Below are positions 60,330 through 64,000 of a DNA stretch of 64,000 nucleotides, piece after piece. The notes beneath the pieces were generated by a model. It saw only the letters and a list, made by a program, of their open reading frames with translations. It had not been told where the DNA came from and ran no database searches. Source of the stretch: Argentina anserina (lineage: Eukaryota; Streptophyta; Magnoliopsida; Rosales; Rosaceae). The position numbers and the translations under genes were made by a program. Location: NCBI RefSeq assembly GCF_933775445.1, contig NW_026089493.1, positions 1-64,000 on the forward strand, in the 5' to 3' direction. The first letter of the stretch is position 1, and each line of letters opens with the position of its first letter.

Positions 60330-63300
60330 CGAGTCTCTATTGAATTTAAGAGTTTTGCAAGTGTGGGAGTGTGTTTCTTTCAAACTGAGTATCTTTACAT
60401 CGTTTGCGTATCTTTAGTATTCCAATTGTGTATGTTTATATCGTTTGCGTATCTTTACTATTCCAATTGTGTATCTTTACATCGTTTGCGTATCTTTACT
60501 ATTCCAATTGTGTATCTTTTCATTTCTCGTTTGAGTATCTTTCTGTAAGGCTTTCTGATGCGAGTTTCTTTTGAATTTGAGAGTTTTGCAAGTGTGGGAG
60601 TGTGTTTCTTTCAAACTGAGTATCTTTACATCGTTTGCGTATCTTTACTATTCCAATTGTTTATCTTTACATCGTTTCCGTATCTTTACTATTCCAATTG
60701 TGTATCTTTTCATTTCTCGTTTAAGTATCTTTCTGTAAGGCTCCTGATGCGAGTTTCTATTGTATTTGAGAGTTTTGCAAGTGTGGGAGTGTGTTTCTTT
60801 CAAACTGAGTATCTTTACATCGTTTGCGTATCTTTAGTATTCCAATTGTGTATGTTTACATCGTTTGCGTATCTTTACTATTCCAATTGTGTATCTTTAC
60901 ATCGTTTGCGTATCTTTACTATTCCAATTGTGTATCTTTACATCGTTTGCGTATCTTTACTAATCCAATTGTGTATCTTTTCATTTCTCGTTTGAGTATC
61001 TTTCTAAAAGGCTTCTGATGCGAGTTTCTATTGTATTTGAGAGTTCTGAAAGTGTGGGAGTGTTTTTCTTTCAATCTGAGTATCTTTACATCGTTTGCGT
61101 ATCTTTACTATTCCAATTGTGTATCTTTTCATTTCTCGTTTGAGTATCTTTCTGTAAGGCTTTCTGATGCGAGTTTCTATTGAATTTGAGAGTTTTGCAA
61201 GTGTGGGAGTGTGTTTCTTTCAAACTGAGTATCTTTACATCGTTTGCGTATCTTTAGTATTCCAATTGTGTATGTTTACATCGTTTGTGTATCTTTACTA
61301 TTCCAATTGTGTATCTTTTCATTTCTCGTTTGTGTATCTTTCTGTAAGGCTTCTTATGCGAGTTTCTATTGAATTTGAGAGTTTTGCAAGTGTGGGAGTG
61401 TGTTTCTTTCAAACTGAGTATCTTTACATCGTTTGCGTATCTTTACTATTCCAATTGTGTATCTTTACATCGTTTGCGTATCTTTACTATTCCAATTGTG
61501 TATCTTTTCATTTCTCGTTTGAGTATCTTTCTGTAAGGCTTTCTGATGCGAGTTTCTTTTGAATTTGAGAGTTTTGCAAGTGTGGGAGTGTGTTTCTTTC
61601 AAACTGAGTATCTTTACATCGTTTGCGTATCTTTACTATTCCAATTGTTTATCTTTACATCGTTTCCGTATCTTTACTATTCCAATTGTGTATCTTTTCA
61701 TTTCTCGTTTAAGTATCTTTCTGTAAGGCTCCTGATGCGAGTTTCTATTGTATTTGAGAGTTTTGCAAGTGTGGGAGTGTGTTTCTTTCAAACTGAGTAT
61801 CTTTACATCGTTTGCGTATCTTTAGTATTCCAATTGTGTATGTTTACATCGTTTGCGTATCTTTACTATTCCAATTGTGTATCTTTACATCGTTTGCGTA
61901 TCTTTACTAATCCAATTGTGTATCTTTTCATTTCTCGTTTGAGTATCTTTCTAAAAGGCTTCTGATGCGAGTTTCTATTGTATTTGAGAGTTCTGAAAGT
62001 GTGGGAGTGTTTTTCTTTCAATCTGAGTATCTTTACATCGTTTGCGTATCTTTACTATTCCAATTGTGTATCTTTTCATTTCTCGTTTGAGTATCTTTCT
62101 GTAAGGCTTTCTGATGCGAGTTTCTATTGAATTTGAGAGTTTTGCAAGTGTGGGAGTGTGTTTCTTTCAAACTGAGTATCTTTACATCGTTTGCGTATCT
62201 TTAGTATTCCAATTGTGTATGTTTACATCGTTTGCGTATCTTTACTATTCCAATTGTGTATCTTTTCATTTCTCGTTTGAGTATCTTTCTGTAAGGCTTC
62301 TGATGCGAGTTTCTATTGTATTTGAGAGTTTTGCAAGTGTGGGAGTGTGTTTCTTTCAAACTGAGTATCTTTACATCGTTTGCGTATCTTTACTATTCCA
62401 ATTGTGTATCTTTTCATTTCTCGTTTGAGTATCTTTCTGTAAGGCTTTCTGATGCGAGTTTCTATTGAATTTAAGAGTTTTGCAAGTGTGGGAGTGTGTT
62501 TCTTTCAAACTGAGTATCTTTACATCGTTTCGTATGTTTACTATTCCAATTGTGTATCTTTACATCGTTTGCGTATCTTTACTAATCCAATTGTGTATCT
62601 TTTCATTTCTCGTTTGAGTATCTTTTTGTAAGGCTTCTGATGCGAGTTTCTATTGTATTTGAGAGTTTTGCAAGTGTGGGAGTGTGTTCGTTCAAACTAA
62701 GTATCTTTACATCGTTTGCGTTTCTTTACTATTCGAATTGTGTATCTTTACATCGTTTGCGTATCTTTACAATTCCAATTGAGTATCTTTTCATTTCTCG
62801 TTTGAGTATCTTTCTGTCAGGCTTTCTGATGCGAGTTTCTATTGAATTTCAGAGTTTTGCAAGTGTGGGAGTGTGTTTCGTTCAAACTGTGTATCTTTAC
62901 ATCATTTGCGTATCTTTACTATTCCAATTGTGTATCTTTACATCGTTTGCGTATCTTTACAATTCCAATTGAGTATCTTTTCATTTCTCGTTTGAGTATC
63001 TTTCTGTCAGGCTTTCTGATGCGAGTTTCTATTGAATTTCAGAGTTTTGCAAGTGTGGGAGTGTGTTTCGTTCAAACTGTGTATCTTTACATCATTTGCG
63101 TATCTTTACTATTCCAATTGTGTATCTTTTCATTTCTCGTTTGAGTATCTTTTTGTAAGGCTTTCTGATGCGAGTTTCTTTTGAATTTGAGAGTTTTGCA
63201 AGTGTGGGAGTGTGTTTCTTTCAAACTGAGTATCTTTACATCGTTTGCGTATCTTTACTATTCCAATTGTGTATCTTTACATCGTTTGCGTATCTTTACA

Positions 63301-63490
63301 ATTCCAATTGAGTATCTTTTCATTTCTCGTTTGAGTATCTTTCTGTCAGGCTTTCTGATGCGAGTTTCTATTGAATTTCAGAGTTTTGCAAGTGTGGGAG
63401 TGTGTTTCGTTCAAACTGTGTATCTTTACATCATTTGCGTATCTTTACTATTCCAATTGTGTATCTTTTCATTTCTCGTTTGAGTATCTT
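60330..63490 (+). repeat. Higher-order repeats of about 950-990 bp and a local repeated cassette
   Basis: Landmarks at 60558/61546 (988 bp) and 61167/62114 (947 bp), including CTTTAGTATTCC and GAGTTCTGAAAGTGTGGG variants. Near 62813, 63005 and 63346 the TTTCTGTCAGGC plus ATTTCAGAG plus TTTCGTTCAAACTGTG cassette is repeated at short intervals. Confidence 0.7.
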
Positions 63491-64000
63491 TCTGTAAGGC
63501 TTCTGATGCTAGTTTCTATTGTATTTGAGAGTTTTGCAAGTGTGGGAGTGTGTTTCTTTCAATCTGAGTATCTTTACATCGTTTGCGTATTTTTACTATT
63601 CCAATTGTGTATCTTTACATCGTTTGCGTATCTTTACTATTCCAATTGTGTATCTTTTCATTTCTCGTTTGAGTATCTTTCTGTAAGGCTTCTGATGCGA
63701 GTTTCTATTGAATTTGATAGTTTTGCAAGTGTGGGAGTGTGTTTCTTTGAAACTGAGTATCTTTACATCGTTTGCGTATCTTTACTATTCCAATTGTGTA
63801 TCTTTACATCGTTTGCGTATCTTTACTATTCCAATTGTGTATCTTTTCATTTCTCGTTTGAGTATCTTTCTGTAAGGCTCCTGATGCGAGTTTCTATTGT
63901 ATTTGAGAGTTTTGCAAGTGTGGGAGTGTTTTTCTTTCAATCTGAGTATCTTTACATCGTTTGCGTATGTTTACTATTCCAATTGTGTATCTTTTCATTT

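Larger units (their letters stand above)
49988..64000 (+). repeat. Satellite array, right block
   Basis: The same satellite in the same orientation, running off the window end. It starts with the right TGGGA duplication (49988-49992). It carries local variants that are absent or rare in the left block, such as GCAAGCGTGGGAG, GCAAGCATGGGAG and ATTCGAATTGTG, yet also shares GTTTCGTATGTTTAC (57896, 59690, 62526), showing one common family. More 231-bp monomers (two extra 41-bp subrepeats) occur here than on the left. No gene is seen. Confidence 0.97.

Overview
The window looks like plant (dicot) nuclear heterochromatin, probably centromeric or pericentromeric. It holds two things. One is a long, same-orientation tandem satellite array (1-20978, 40135-42541 and 49988-64000, about 37 kb). 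The other is three LTR retrotransposons of the Ty3/gypsy Athila type inserted into that array. I see no host gene, rRNA, tRNA, CRISPR array or bacterial-style operon. The plant assignment rests on the tRNA-Asp-type primer binding sites, the Athila-type protease, RT and integrase motifs, and satellite-plus-retrotransposon nesting of the kind known from plant centromeres. I cannot name the species.

Satellite: the monomer is about 148/149 bp. It expands to about 190, 231 or more by adding copies of an internal 41-bp subrepeat, and that subrepeat is itself made of roughly 20-bp pieces that each begin GTATCTTT. Monomers are organised into higher-order repeats (periods of 2175, 1285, 1896, 2503, 1791, 1137 and about 950-990 bp in different blocks). 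Long reading frames here are artefacts of a stop-poor repeat, not genes.

Retrotransposons: element A (20979-40134, target duplication TACAT) is a full-length Athila-type element. It has one uninterrupted gag-pol frame (31099-36747) with zinc knuckle, protease, RT, RNase H and DD35E integrase, and no env-like frame. Element B (21561-29428, target duplication ATCAT) is nested inside the 5' LTR of A, close to A's predicted transcription start. B has two 2203-bp LTRs with one visible difference and no protein-coding interior, so it is a young non-autonomous relative. Element C (42542-49987, target duplication TGGGA) has an A-type backbone. Most of gag-pol is missing, and in its place lies a module with its own TATA box and a different, gag-only reading frame (45468-46607).

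A likely history: the satellite array came first, A and C then inserted into it independently (about 0.4% LTR divergence each by eye), and B later inserted into A. A is the only element here encoding reverse transcriptase and integrase. B and C share its primer site, leader hairpin, polypurine-tract region and LTR ends, so they could plausibly be mobilised in trans by A-type proteins. A's own promoter is separated from its gag-pol by B.
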